Shown piece after piece: positions 1 to 9,195 of a DNA stretch of 17,342 nt. Positions within the stretch are counted from its first letter, which is position 1; every line of letters starts with the position of its first letter. Under the pieces are notes generated by a model, which ran no database searches, was not told the origin of the DNA, and worked only from the letters and a program-made list of their open reading frames with translations. The translations under genes were made by a program, and so were the position numbers. The DNA is from CAUUFM01 sp041844335 (GTDB lineage: Bacteria > Bacillota > Clostridia > Lachnospirales > Lachnospiraceae): the NCBI GenBank assembly GCA_041844335.1, contig JBGZAX010000070.1:1-17342 (forward strand), read 5' to 3'.

Positions 1-815
1 ATGAAGCTTGATAAAAAAATTGCAGTCTGTTCTTTAAGCCTTATGCTCGGATTATCGGTTATCGCCACCGATGCTATGGCTGACAGCAGGGCTTTTATAT
101 AACGGATAATGAAACGAGATATTATTTTAACGGCAGCATGTTAAAGGGCTTTGCCCAAATAGATGGCGTAAACTATTATTTCGATGAAGAAACAGGCGTT
201 ATGCAGGACTTTGAAAAAGCCTTGTCCGAATATAGAAAAGAATTTGCGGATAATTCTAATTCTGAAAAAACCGAGCAACCGGAAAGCCCATATGTAACTG
301 TTCATAATACCGTTATGCACTCCACCTACAATAGCGATAAGAATAATGATGAAAGGACACTTCTTGCGGCTATTATCTATTGTGAGGCGGGCAACCAAAA
401 GCATTTCCCGTATAAGACAATTGACGGAAAAACTGTGTATAAGGGAATGCTTGCCGTGGGCTATGTGATCGCCAATCGTGTAACCGATAATCTTGGAATA
501 AAAGAGGTTATTTATAGAAAAAATATGTTTCAGCCTACAAGAAACGGTCGTCTTACCGATATGCTTAATAACCCTCAAAAAATTTCTGCAGATGCCTTTA
601 ATGCTGCTGATGTGGTTCTTTACTATATACATAACAATATAGAGTCCGTACCCGAATATCCCGTTTCAAACTTTAAATGGGGCAATTTTTGGGGCAGAAA
701 ATATGCTGAACACCTGACAAATTTTTTCAGTGTATTTAAAGGTGACAACGAATATGAAATAATTCAGGATCACATATTTTTTAACTACAAAATGTCGTTA
801 AAGGCCAATAAATAA
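1..815 (+). pseudogene. SleB-like secreted cell-wall hydrolase, frameshifted after the signal peptide
   Basis: Frame 1 starts at ATG 1 and encodes a signal peptide (MKLDKKIAVCSLSLMLGLSV, then IATDAMA and DSRAF) that stops at TAA 100-102. The rest lies in frame 3, open from about position 84. It begins QQGFYITDNETRYYFNG and runs into a choline-binding/glucan-binding-type repeat (GFAQIDGVNYYFDEETG). A polar linker follows, then a Hydrolase_2 (SleB family) domain from about nt 354, with the presumed catalytic Glu in YCEAGN and the later motif AVGYVIANRV. SleB-type enzymes cut peptidoglycan, as spore-cortex lytic enzymes or wall-remodelling amidases/transglycosylases. Restoring one C near 87 would give ...AMADSQGFYITDNE, a sensible junction, so one base appears lost around 85-90. 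The downstream part alone has an ATG at 138 but would not be secreted. It could be a true pseudogene or a sequencing indel. The stop codon overlaps the rnhA ribosome-binding site. Family assignment is fairly sure; the precise bond cleaved is not. Confidence 0.75.
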
Positions 816-820
816 GGAGG
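814..820 (+). promoter_or_regulatory. Ribosome-binding site of rnhA, overlapping the hydrolase stop codon
   Basis: AAGGAGG lies 5 nt before the TTG at 826 and includes the last two bases of the upstream TAA (813-815). It supports the TTG start and suggests co-transcription with the hydrolase. Confidence 0.8.
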
Positions 821-825
821 TAAAT

Positions 826-1302
826 TTGAAGGTTCAAATATACAGCGACGGTTCATCCAGAGGAAATCCCGGAAAGGGCGGATACGGTACAATTATTTCC
901 TGTGCTAAAAAGGACGGAAGCATAGTAGAAAAAGAGATGTCATGCGGATATGTTAAGACTACCAATAACAGAATGGAGCTGCTCGGTGTGATTGTCGGAC
1001 TTGAGGCTTTAAAATATGGCTGTGAGGTAGAGGTATACACCGACTCCTCCTATGTGGTAAATGCCTTTAATCAGAAATGGATAGATGGCTGGATAAAGAA
1101 AAACTGGATTCGTGAAAAAAACAGACCCGTACTTAACAAAGACCTTTGGATGCGTCTTTTGAATGCAATGAAAATGCACAAGGTTTCTTTTACCTGGATA
1201 AAGGGTCACGCAGGACACAGCTATAACGAGCGTTGCGATGCACTGGCAACTGCTGCCGCTGACGGCAATAATCTGTTGGAGGATACAAACTACTTGCATT
1301 AA
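826..1302 (+). CDS. rnhA: Ribonuclease HI
   Basis: This 158-residue protein is a full-length bacterial RNase HI, which cuts the RNA strand of RNA-DNA hybrids (R-loops, Okazaki primers, single ribonucleotides) in the cytoplasm with two Mg2+ ions. All catalytic positions are visible: D8 in YSDGSSRGNPG, E51 in NNRMEL, D73 in YTDSSYV, H128 in GHAGH and D138 in NERCDALA, matching E. coli D10, E48, D70, H124 and D134. The tryptophan-rich handle region (WIDGWIKKNW, residues 85-94) is present, so this is the E. coli-like form. Translation starts at TTG 826, which follows AAGGAGG; no in-frame ATG fits better. It follows the hydrolase by 10 nt and precedes tyrS by 57 nt on the same strand. Function is secure. 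Confidence 0.95.
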   Translation: MKVQIYSDGSSRGNPGKGGYGTIISCAKKDGSIVEKEMSCGYVKTTNNRMELLGVIVGLEALKYGCEVEVYTDSSYVVNAFNQKWIDGWIKKNWIREKNRPVLNKDLWMRLLNAMKMHKVSFTWIKGHAGHSYNERCDALATAAADGNNLLEDTNYLH

Positions 1303-1346
1303 AACCGCTGTTATGTTAAACTTGTTGATATTTTAAAAATAAAAAA

Positions 1347-1351
1347 GGAGG
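1347..1351 (+). promoter_or_regulatory. Ribosome-binding site that decides the tyrS start
   Basis: GGAGG within AAAAAAGGAGG ends 2 nt before ATG 1354 and 8 nt before ATG 1360. Normal spacing selects 1360. Confidence 0.75.
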
Positions 1352-1359
1352 AAATGGCT

Positions 1360-2592
1360 ATGTCTCAAAATGTATACGACATACTGCAGGAAAGAGGCTT
1401 TATCGAACAATGCACAGATGAAGAAAATCTTAGAAAACTATTTGAAAAGGAGAGAGTCAAGTTTTATATAGGTTTCGATGCAACTGCGGACAGTTTGACT
1501 GCCGGACATTTTCTTACGATTATGGCAATGATGCATATGCAAAGAGCCGGCCATATTCCGATAGCTCTATTAGGCGGAGGAACTACTATGATAGGTGACC
1601 CTTCTGCTAAAAGTGATATGCGTAAAATGATGACTAAGGAAACTATAGATCACAATGCACAATGCTTTCACAAGCAGCTGTCCAAGTTTTTGAAATTTGA
1701 TAATGAAAGTGCTCTTGTAAGAAACAATGCAGATTGGCTTCTATCTATGAATTATGTCGAAATGCTTAGAGAGATAGGCGTACACTTTACTGTAAACAGA
1801 ATGCTTGCCGCAGAATGCTATAAACAACGTTGGGAACGTGGTCTTACATTTTTTGAATTAAATTATATGATAATGCAGTCATTTGATTTCTACAAGCTAT
1901 ATAAGGATGACGGCTGCAAACTGCAAATGGGCGGAAACGATCAATGGTCGAACATCATCGGCGGAGTGGAATTGATCAGAAGAAAGGAGCAGGGTGAGGC
2001 ATACGGTCTTACACTTAAGCTTCTTACCACATCGGACGGAATAAAAATGGGAAAGACTATGAAGGGCGCTCTATGGCTTGATCCTGAAAAGACATCTCCC
2101 TATGAGTTCTTCCAGTATTGGAGAAATATAGAGGATGTAAAGGTCGAAGAGTGTTTAGGTCTTCTTACTTTCTTACCTATGGAAGAAGTAAGAAGACTTG
2201 GAGCACTGCAAGGCTCTGAAATAAATAAGGCAAAAGAGATACTGGCATTTGAAATAACCAAAACGGTTCACGGAGAGGAAGAGGCCACAAAGTCTTTGGA
2301 GGCTGCAAGGGCGATATTTAAAAACGGCGGTATAAGTGATGATATGCCCACTGTAAATTATACAAGGGCGGATATCGAATCAGGAAAAGATATAATAACA
2401 GTCCTTTCAGATATGAAGTTAATAAAGACAAGATCGGAGGGACGTCGTCTTATAAACGATGGCGGCGTGACACTGAACGACGATAAGGTAACCGACCCCT
2501 CCCTCACCCTGTCTGACAAGGACTTTAATGAAAACGGGATTGCAATTCTTCGTAAAGGCAAGAAGATTGTATTCAAAATTCAATTGAACTGA
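1360..2592 (+). CDS. tyrS: Tyrosyl-tRNA synthetase
   Basis: This class I aminoacyl-tRNA synthetase attaches tyrosine to tRNA-Tyr in the cytoplasm, working as a homodimer. Counting from ATG 1360 it has 410 residues, the usual bacterial length. The Rossmann domain carries the HIGH-like motif as TAGH (about residues 47-50) after the conserved [10 protein letters not shown]. The tyrosine-site region includes the typical [11 protein letters not shown]. The KMSKS-like motif is KMGKT (about 229-233). The C-terminal S4-like RNA-binding domain begins near [20 protein letters not shown]. An in-frame ATG lies two codons upstream (1354) but is too close to GGAGG (1347-1351). Only 57 nt separate it from rnhA, too short for a T-box leader, so read-through from rnhA is likely. 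No convincing terminator precedes eno. Confidence 0.97.
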   Translation: MSQNVYDILQERGFIEQCTDEENLRKLFEKERVKFYIGFDATADSLTAGHFLTIMAMMHMQRAGHIPIALLGGGTTMIGDPSAKSDMRKMMTKETIDHNAQCFHKQLSKFLKFDNESALVRNNADWLLSMNYVEMLREIGVHFTVNRMLAAECYKQRWERGLTFFELNYMIMQSFDFYKLYKDDGCKLQMGGNDQWSNIIGGVELIRRKEQGEAYGLTLKLLTTSDGIKMGKTMKGALWLDPEKTSPYEFFQYWRNIEDVKVEECLGLLTFLPMEEVRRLGALQGSEINKAKEILAFEITKTVHGEEEATKSLEAARAIFKNGGISDDMPTVNYTRADIESGKDIITVLSDMKLIKTRSEGRRLINDGGVTLNDDKVTDPSLTLSDKDFNENGIAILRKGKKIVFKIQLN

Positions 2593-2632
2593 AATCAATA
2601 TAAATAGAATCTTTACATTAAGAAAGCTTTTC

Positions 2633-2661
2633 TTTACTTTTATATCAGCTTGTGATAAACT
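2633..2661 (+). promoter_or_regulatory. Candidate promoter of eno
   Basis: TTTACT (2633-2638) and TAAACT (2656-2661) are 17 nt apart, and a TG at 2653-2654 gives an extended -10 form. It lies about 50 nt upstream of the eno start in the 120-nt gap after tyrS. Consensus matching is moderate (4/6 for each box). Confidence 0.4.
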
Positions 2662-2682
2662 GAACAATGTAATCGATTTTAA

Positions 2683-4005
<1,323 letters not shown>

Positions 4006-4023
4006 TCTTTATTGAAATATTTT

Positions 4024-4063
4024 GAGCTGATATGTTAAATTTTTAATATATCGGCTCTTTTCA
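4024..4063 (+). terminator. Rho-independent terminator after eno
   Basis: Arms 4024-4039 and 4042-4057 pair as a stem of up to 16 bp with two G.U pairs. The innermost A-U pairs must open to form the loop. A T-run follows at once (TTTT, then CAGTTTT). It sits 19 nt after the eno stop codon. Confidence 0.85.
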
Positions 4064-4119
4064 GTTTTACTATTTATTTGTCGCACACCCAATAAAAAAT
4101 ATTGAAATGGAAGATTAAA

Positions 4120-4845
4120 ATGATCAGCTTATTTGATTCTTTAAGAGAATTTACATTTATATCGGTATTATTCAGATTGTTTTTAGCGGTGATTCTGGGC
4201 TCCTTTATAGGCTTTGAACGAGAGAAAAGGCACCTGCCGGCAGGTCTTAGAACTTATATTTTGGTATGTATCGGTGCCACCCTCACAATGATACTCAGCC
4301 AATATGAGCACTTTTTTATAAAAAAAGCCATAGCCGACGGATTGATAAATAATTCCGTAAAGCTTGACATATCAAGATTCGGTGCTCAGGTAATAAACGG
4401 TATAGGCTTTCTGGCAGCCGGTACCATAATTATAAGTGCCAAACAGGAGGTAAGAGGTATTACCACCGCTGCAGGACTTTGGGCATCCGCCTGTATGGGA
4501 TTAAGCTTAGGCGCCGGTTTTTATGAATGTGTTATTTTCGGATTTTTTACCGTATTTGCCTCTAATAAATTCCTAACAATTATTTCTAAATACTTTGTTC
4601 AAAATTCGCACAATATGAACATCTATTTAGAATTTAATACCATCGAGGAAATAAGGACTATTCTTAATTATATAAAATCCAAAGGAATAACTGTTTATGA
4701 TATGGACCTGGAAAAAGGAGATATAAAATCCGGTCAAAGACCTAATGCCGTGATTTTAATGAGACTTAGGAATAAAACCAATCATAATCTTATAATATCG
4801 GATATCGCAAGTCTTGATTGTATAAACCTTATAGATGAAATTTAG
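4120..4845 (+). CDS. MgtC/SapB-family membrane protein, first of a tandem pair
   Basis: This is a predicted inner-membrane protein of the MgtC/SapB family, 241 residues from ATG 4120. The N-terminal part (about residues 10-160) is a set of hydrophobic helices with the family motifs IGFEREKRHLPAGLRT, RFGAQVINGIGF and VRGITTAAGLWASA. The C-terminal part (about 165-241) is soluble and probably ACT-like. The family's GFxGAG reads GFLAAG here, and the loop before SRFGAQ is roughly 10 residues longer than in its neighbour. MgtC of enterobacteria acts in Mg2+ starvation, phosphate homeostasis and F-ATPase control; SapB is uncharacterised. The exact role here is unknown. A longer reading from TTG 4102 exists, but ATG 4120 follows GGAAG by 6 nt and aligns with the start of the paralogue. 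The stop overlaps the next gene's ribosome-binding site. Confidence 0.85.
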   Translation: MISLFDSLREFTFISVLFRLFLAVILGSFIGFEREKRHLPAGLRTYILVCIGATLTMILSQYEHFFIKKAIADGLINNSVKLDISRFGAQVINGIGFLAAGTIIISAKQEVRGITTAAGLWASACMGLSLGAGFYECVIFGFFTVFASNKFLTIISKYFVQNSHNMNIYLEFNTIEEIRTILNYIKSKGITVYDMDLEKGDIKSGQRPNAVILMRLRNKTNHNLIISDIASLDCINLIDEI

Positions 4846-4849
4846 GAGG
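4844..4849 (+). promoter_or_regulatory. Ribosome-binding site that decides the second MgtC-like start
   Basis: AGGAGG overlaps the TAG stop of the first gene (4843-4845) and lies 6 nt before GTG 4856. An ATG at 4835 is in frame but lies upstream of this site, so GTG 4856 is preferred. Confidence 0.8.
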
Positions 4850-4855
4850 AACGCC

Positions 4856-5563
4856 GTGATCACATTTTTCGACAATCTAAGAAATCTGACCTTTGTATCA
4901 GTGTTTGTAAGAATGATTTTATCGCTTTTATGCGGAGGACTGGTCGGAATAGAACGAGAATATAAAAGACGTTCCGCAGGCTTCAGAACACATATTTTAA
5001 TTTGTGTCGGTGCATGTATGACTACGCTTACCGGTCAATTTTTAAGCATTTATATGCATTACACTACGGATATGTCAAGACTTGGAGCTCAAGTAATAGC
5101 AGGCATCGGCTTTATCGGAGCAGGAGCCATTATCACCACCTCTAAAAGGCAGGTACGAGGGCTTACAACATCCGCAGGCCTTTTCTCCGTTGCCATAATA
5201 GGTCTTACTTTCGGCGCCGGCTTTTATGAGGGAGGAATTGTTGCCACCATTTTAATATTCGTTGTAGAGTCACTATTTTCCAAATTTGAATACAATATAA
5301 AAACAGTGGCATCGGACAAGACCATGTATATAGAATATAAAAATAAAGAGACTCTGGCTGAAATATTTGAAATATTCGACTCACATAATTTAAAAATAGA
5401 CAATATAGAAATCTCAAAACTGTCAAAAACAGAACAGGAAAAGGAACCCTTAAGCTGTGCAATAATCACGGTGCAGCCTAAACAAAAGGGCTCAGTTAAA
5501 GTAATAACGGAAGAAATCCTAAAACTTGACAGTGTGAAAATAGCTGAAATATTGACATCCTGA
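4856..5563 (+). CDS. MgtC/SapB-family membrane protein, second of a tandem pair
   Basis: This 235-residue paralogue of the preceding gene starts at GTG 4856. The two proteins share their opening (ITFFDNLRNLTFVSV here, ISLFDSLREFTFISV there) and the order of motifs: GIEREYKRRSAGFRT, SRLGAQVIAGIGFIGAGA and VRGLTTSAGLFSVA. This copy keeps the canonical GFIGAG. Several membrane helices fill about residues 10-155, followed by a soluble domain of about 75 residues that is probably ACT-like. The 10-nt gap and overlapping ribosome-binding site indicate translational coupling to the first copy. The pair may work together or as a hetero-oligomer, which is an inference from their arrangement. Substrate and function are not known from sequence. 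The gene converges on the Na/Pi cotransporter and shares a hairpin terminator with it. Confidence 0.87.
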   Translation: MITFFDNLRNLTFVSVFVRMILSLLCGGLVGIEREYKRRSAGFRTHILICVGACMTTLTGQFLSIYMHYTTDMSRLGAQVIAGIGFIGAGAIITTSKRQVRGLTTSAGLFSVAIIGLTFGAGFYEGGIVATILIFVVESLFSKFEYNIKTVASDKTMYIEYKNKETLAEIFEIFDSHNLKIDNIEISKLSKTEQEKEPLSCAIITVQPKQKGSVKVITEEILKLDSVKIAEILTS

Positions 5564-5601
5564 AAAAAAGACCTGCCTAAAAATTTAATTTTAAGCGGGT
5601 C
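5563..5601 (-). terminator. Shared terminator between the MgtC pair and the Na/Pi cotransporter
   Basis: Arms 5570-5582 and 5589-5601 form a 13-bp stem with one U.G pair and one C-A mismatch. Read on the minus strand, the stem is followed by seven T (5569-5563), a standard intrinsic terminator for the cotransporter gene. On the plus strand a T-run (TTTTTT) begins only about 8 nt after the stem, so it may also stop MgtC transcription, less efficiently. Confidence 0.8.
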
Positions 5602-5632
5602 TCATATCATTTTTTACAATAAAATATCAAAT

Positions 5633-7390
5633 CTACGGTAAAACATACCTGTTCGCAAATTCCTGCGTCCTTTTCTTAAACTCCTCAATATTATCCTTCT
5701 TAATATGAGTCAGATATTCGTGCCTGCCGTTTTCATTAGCCTCTATCTCAATCATCGTGATTGCAATATTGGAACAATGATCAGACACTCTTTCGCAACT
5801 GGTTAAAATATCATTCCATACAAAGCCCAGCTCTATTGAACAGTTCCCGTCACGAAGTCTTTTTACATGCCTGCTCTTAAGCTCTGTGGACAAACCGTCA
5901 ATCGCCTCTTCAAACGGCTCTATCTGCGTAGCCGAATCAACATCATTATTATTTAAAATATCGGTAATATCAGTTAAAATATCTCCGATAGCCTTTGTAT
6001 ACAGCTGCATTTCCTTTTGCCCCTGCTCTGTAAACGAAAGCTTTTTTTCATAAAGCTCTTTGGCGGACTGCATAATATTTACAGAGTGGTCGGAAATTCT
6101 TTCTATATCCACTATTGTGCGAAGCAGCATTGTAACAGTTGCAGAATCCTTGGCATTGATATTCGCACTGTTTATCTTCAATAAATAAGTCCCTATCTTG
6201 TCCTCATACCTGTCCACCGTTTTCTCAAGCTTTAAGACCTTCTCTTGAATTTCTTCATCGTAGTTGTCAAGCAGCCCCAAAGCCAGCTTTACCCCCCTAT
6301 CGGCAATCATTGCCATGTCATTTGTGGCAGTTCTTGCCTTTTCTATAGCAAAGCCCGGAGTATCTAAAAATCTGGCATCAAGTATATCAAAGCGTTTTAT
6401 CTCCTCCTCAACCTTTTCTCCCTTAACGGATATGACTGCAAGCTTTTCAACAAACTCCGAGAATACGGATAATATCACAGTGGCACCGATATTAAAGCTT
6501 GTATGAATAACGGCTATTCCCACAGCGTTCGCCGCATCATCCAAAAAGTTAAATTTAATAAATGTATTCAATGAATAAAAACCTACCATAAAGATAATAG
6601 TACCAAGCACATTAAAATATAAGTGTACCAGCGCCGCTCTTTTAGCATTAGTCTTTGCTCCCATAGAGGATAACAGGGCTGTCACGCAGGTACCTATATT
6701 CTGCCCCATTATGATAGGAATAGCAGCTCCATAGGTGATTTTTCCTGTCATACACAATGCCTGTAAAATACCTACAGATGCGGATGAGCTTTGAATTGCG
6801 GCTGTCAAAACTGCACCCACTATCATTCCGAGTATCGGATTTGTAAATAACGTGAACAGATTAATGAACTCCGGCACATCTTTAAGAGGTTTTACAGCAT
6901 CACTTACCGTTTCCATACCGAACATCAATACTGCAAAGCCTATCATTATAGTTCCGATATCATTCTTTTTCTTACTCTTTGCAAATACCACAAATATCGT
7001 ACCGATAATAGCCAATATCGGACAAAAGCTACTGGGCTTGAGCATTTGTACAAATAAATTGCCCTCCTCTATTCCGGACAGGCTCAAAATCCAAGAGGTC
7101 ATCGTAGTCCCGATATTGGCACCCATAATCACTCCCACAGCCTGTGACAATCTCATTATGCCGGAATTTACAAGACCCACCACCATTACCGTAGTGGCAG
7201 CTGATGATTGTATTATAGCCGTTACTATTGCTCCAAGGAGTATAGCCTTTACCTTACCCGACGCCAATTTTTCAAGTATTTTCTCCAAGCTGCTTCCGGC
7301 AAGCTTAGACAAACCCTCTCCCATAACGTGCATTCCATACAGGAATAAAGCAACTCCGCCAATCATTGTTAATATGCCAAAGATATTCAT
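5633..7390 (-). CDS. Na+/phosphate cotransporter with C-terminal PhoU-like domain
   Basis: This 585-residue protein belongs to the NptA/YjbB-type Na/Pi-II cotransporter family. The N-terminal membrane part (about 1-330) begins GGVALFLYGMHVMGEGL. It has two inverted-repeat signatures, QSSAATT (Q61) with GANIGTTMT, and QSSSASVG (Q200) with GQNIGTCVTALLSSMGAKT, which form the substrate site in this family. The remainder (about 345-570) is helical and PhoU-like, with typical RISDHSVNI and RVSDHCSNIA motifs. Family members move phosphate with Na+; bacterial forms can import or export it. ATG 7390 is preceded by AAGGAG 11 nt away. It lies 28 nt after dus on the same strand, so it is likely the last gene of the alarmone synthetase-dus-cotransporter unit and ends at a shared terminator. 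Confidence 0.92.
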   Translation of the reverse strand: MNIFGILTMIGGVALFLYGMHVMGEGLSKLAGSSLEKILEKLASGKVKAILLGAIVTAIIQSSAATTVMVVGLVNSGIMRLSQAVGVIMGANIGTTMTSWILSLSGIEEGNLFVQMLKPSSFCPILAIIGTIFVVFAKSKKKNDIGTIMIGFAVLMFGMETVSDAVKPLKDVPEFINLFTLFTNPILGMIVGAVLTAAIQSSSASVGILQALCMTGKITYGAAIPIIMGQNIGTCVTALLSSMGAKTNAKRAALVHLYFNVLGTIIFMVGFYSLNTFIKFNFLDDAANAVGIAVIHTSFNIGATVILSVFSEFVEKLAVISVKGEKVEEEIKRFDILDARFLDTPGFAIEKARTATNDMAMIADRGVKLALGLLDNYDEEIQEKVLKLEKTVDRYEDKIGTYLLKINSANINAKDSATVTMLLRTIVDIERISDHSVNIMQSAKELYEKKLSFTEQGQKEMQLYTKAIGDILTDITDILNNNDVDSATQIEPFEEAIDGLSTELKSRHVKRLRDGNCSIELGFVWNDILTSCERVSDHCSNIAITMIEIEANENGRHEYLTHIKKDNIEEFKKRTQEFANRYVLP

Positions 7391-7418
7391 TTTTTACAAA
7401 TCTCCTTAAATCAATAGC

Positions 7419-8393
7419 TTAAAATTTTTCAATAAGTATCTCTTTCAGTTCATCATAGCCGGTCACATAATTTATCCTATGTCTGATTTTTGCACTGTTT
7501 GAGAAGCCTGCAGTGTACCAAGCAATATGCTTTCTCATCTTTTTAATTGCCGCCTCCTCGTTATATCTGTCTATCATCATTCTGGTATGCTCCAAAATAA
7601 GCTCCATCAACTCTTTCTTAGAAGGAGCGGTATAAGGTAAATTATCTCTTAAATTAGTTAAAATCTCCTCAAATATAAATGGTCTTCCTCTCGCTCCTCT
7701 TGCTATCATAATGCCGTCGCACTCGGTTAAATCAAACATATTTTTAGCAGAAACGGCATCCACAATATCGCCATTTGCAATCACCGGAATTTTAACATTT
7801 CTTTTTACCTCAGCAATTATATTAAGGTCGGCAACACCCTCATACATTTGAGATCTCGTTCTGCCATGCACCGCTACAGCAGAGGCTCCAGCATCTTCAA
7901 TTATCTTTGCAACAAGTACGGCATTCATAATATTTTCATCGATTCCCGCCCTTATTTTCACCGTCACCGGTTTTTTTGAATATCTCACAACGGCTCTGAC
8001 TATCCTGTCTATCTCTAAAGGCTCTTTCATCAAGGCACAACCGTCTCCGTTATTAAAAATTTTCGGCACCGGACATCCCATGTTGAAATCTAAAATATCA
8101 AAAGGAAGTGTATTTAAAATCTCCACAGCCCTTATAACGGACTGCAGCTCATGCCCGAAAATCTGTACGGCTAATGGTCGATCAAGGACGTCCGTTTCAA
8201 GCAGCTCAAAGCATTTCTTATTATTATACTCAAGTGCCTTTGCACTTATCATCTCAGTCACTGCAAGCCCTATGTCATATCTTCTGCAAATTGACCTGAA
8301 AACAAGATCTGATACCCCAGCCATAGGAGCCAAAACCAGATTGTTTTTTAAGTACACATTACCTATTTTTAAGGATTTTATATATTCTTTCAT
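7419..8393 (-). CDS. dus: tRNA-dihydrouridine synthase (DusB-like)
   Basis: Dus enzymes use FMN and NADPH to reduce specific uridines in tRNA to dihydrouridine. The 324-residue protein starts with the FMN-barrel motif LVLAPMAGVSDLVFR. It carries the catalytic cysteine C107 in DFNMGCPVPKI, followed by NNGDGCALM. Further barrel motifs are VKIRAGID, AVAVHGRTRSQMYEG, IPVIANGDI and GIMIARGARGRPF. A helical tRNA-binding tail completes it. The ATG at 8393 overlaps the stop of the alarmone synthetase gene by one base (TAATG), and no strong ribosome-binding site is seen, so translation is probably coupled to the upstream gene. Which uridine it modifies cannot be read from sequence; DusB-type assignment rests on overall motif likeness. 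Confidence 0.95.
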   Translation of the reverse strand: MKEYIKSLKIGNVYLKNNLVLAPMAGVSDLVFRSICRRYDIGLAVTEMISAKALEYNNKKCFELLETDVLDRPLAVQIFGHELQSVIRAVEILNTLPFDILDFNMGCPVPKIFNNGDGCALMKEPLEIDRIVRAVVRYSKKPVTVKIRAGIDENIMNAVLVAKIIEDAGASAVAVHGRTRSQMYEGVADLNIIAEVKRNVKIPVIANGDIVDAVSAKNMFDLTECDGIMIARGARGRPFIFEEILTNLRDNLPYTAPSKKELMELILEHTRMMIDRYNEEAAIKKMRKHIAWYTAGFSNSAKIRHRINYVTGYDELKEILIEKF

Positions 8394-9139
8394 TAATAAT
8401 AAAGTGAGGTCCCCGTCCTGATTTTATGATTTATATCCTGCATTCTCATATCTGTCTGATTAATTATGTCCGCACACTCCGCAAGCTCGTTCACAATCAA
8501 TGAGGCGTAGTCCACGTCCTTTTTATATTTCATCTGGTGCTCAAGGCTTGCCCAAAAATCCATAGCAATAGTTCTTATCTGTATTTCCACTTTCATAAAA
8601 ACCTTGCCTCGTGAAAAAAACACAGGTATTTCCGCTATCATATGAAAGCTTCTATATCCGTTATGCTTGGGGTTTTTGATATAATCCTTTACCTGCAAAA
8701 TTCTGATATCGTCTTGTATCTGAAACATACCAATCACATCATAAATATCATCTATAAAATCGCAGATAATCCTCACTCCTGCAACATCATCAAGACAGCG
8801 CCTGATATTTTGAACCGTCACCGCATAGCCTCTGCGTTTTAGTTTATTTAAAATACTTTCGGGCTTTTTTAATCTTGACTTTATAAAGCTGATAGGAGAA
8901 TGATTGTTTCTGACCAAAAGCTCCGCATTTAATATCTCAAATCTGGCTGATGTTTCCTTTATCGCACAGTCATACATCATCATCAGCTCTCTAAAATCTG
9001 ACAGCTCTTGCAAAAACTCAGCTGAATCCTTTTCAAATGATGCAAACTGTATCTCGCCTGCACTCGGAACTGCAATTCTTAGCTCATCATTATCATTCAT
9101 ATCTCTGTTTTTCCAAGCAATTATTCTTTTAAAACCCAT
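8393..9139 (-). CDS. Small alarmone synthetase (GTP pyrophosphokinase, RelQ/YjbM-like)
   Basis: This 248-residue protein carries a single RelA/SpoT-type synthetase domain and no hydrolase, TGS or ACT domain, as in small alarmone synthetases. These transfer pyrophosphate from ATP to GDP or GTP to make (p)ppGpp. Visible motifs are IKSRLKKPESILNKLKRRG (ATP site, about 86-104), DDVAGVRI with D117/D118, KHNGYRSFH with the G-loop tyrosine (Y162) that stacks on the guanine base, and VEIQIRT with the catalytic Glu (E185), then DFWASLEHQMKYKK. The N-terminal 50-70 residues are a divergent helical extension. ATG 9139 is the first in-frame start after a stop at 9152-9154. It has no ribosome-binding site at normal distance, and M14 is a weaker alternative. 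It heads a unit with dus and the phosphate transporter. Confidence 0.92.
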   Translation of the reverse strand: MGFKRIIAWKNRDMNDNDELRIAVPSAGEIQFASFEKDSAEFLQELSDFRELMMMYDCAIKETSARFEILNAELLVRNNHSPISFIKSRLKKPESILNKLKRRGYAVTVQNIRRCLDDVAGVRIICDFIDDIYDVIGMFQIQDDIRILQVKDYIKNPKHNGYRSFHMIAEIPVFFSRGKVFMKVEIQIRTIAMDFWASLEHQMKYKKDVDYASLIVNELAECADIINQTDMRMQDINHKIRTGTSLYY

Positions 9140-9175
9140 GCATTTAAAATACTAAAAAATAACTTGGAACTCTTA

Positions 9176-9183
9176 CCTCCTTT
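9176..9183 (-). promoter_or_regulatory. Orphan Shine-Dalgarno-like sequence upstream of the alarmone synthetase
   Basis: AAAGGAGG on the minus strand is followed by no ATG, GTG or TTG within about 15 nt. The alarmone synthetase ATG is 36 nt downstream. It may be fortuitous or act through RNA structure. Confidence 0.4.
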
Positions 9184-9195
9184 ACTTAGGCTGTC

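Noticed and set aside
80..100. Programmed -1 ribosomal frameshifting in the SleB-like gene
   Set aside because: The switch region has no X-XXY-YYZ slippery heptamer and no evident downstream pseudoknot; an indel is simpler.
1303..1359. T-box leader before tyrS
   Set aside because: Only 57 nt separate rnhA and tyrS, far too short for a T-box with its specifier stem and terminator/antiterminator, and no T-box consensus is seen.
2619..2640. Terminator after tyrS (AAGAAA-GCT-TTTCTT)
   Set aside because: The stem is only 6 bp and A/T-rich with an interrupted T-run; too weak to call.
6852..7409. A 185-codon plus-strand ORF opposite the Na/Pi cotransporter
   Set aside because: It is antisense to conserved membrane motifs of a well-supported gene, has no recognisable domain, and reflects the codon bias of the opposite strand.
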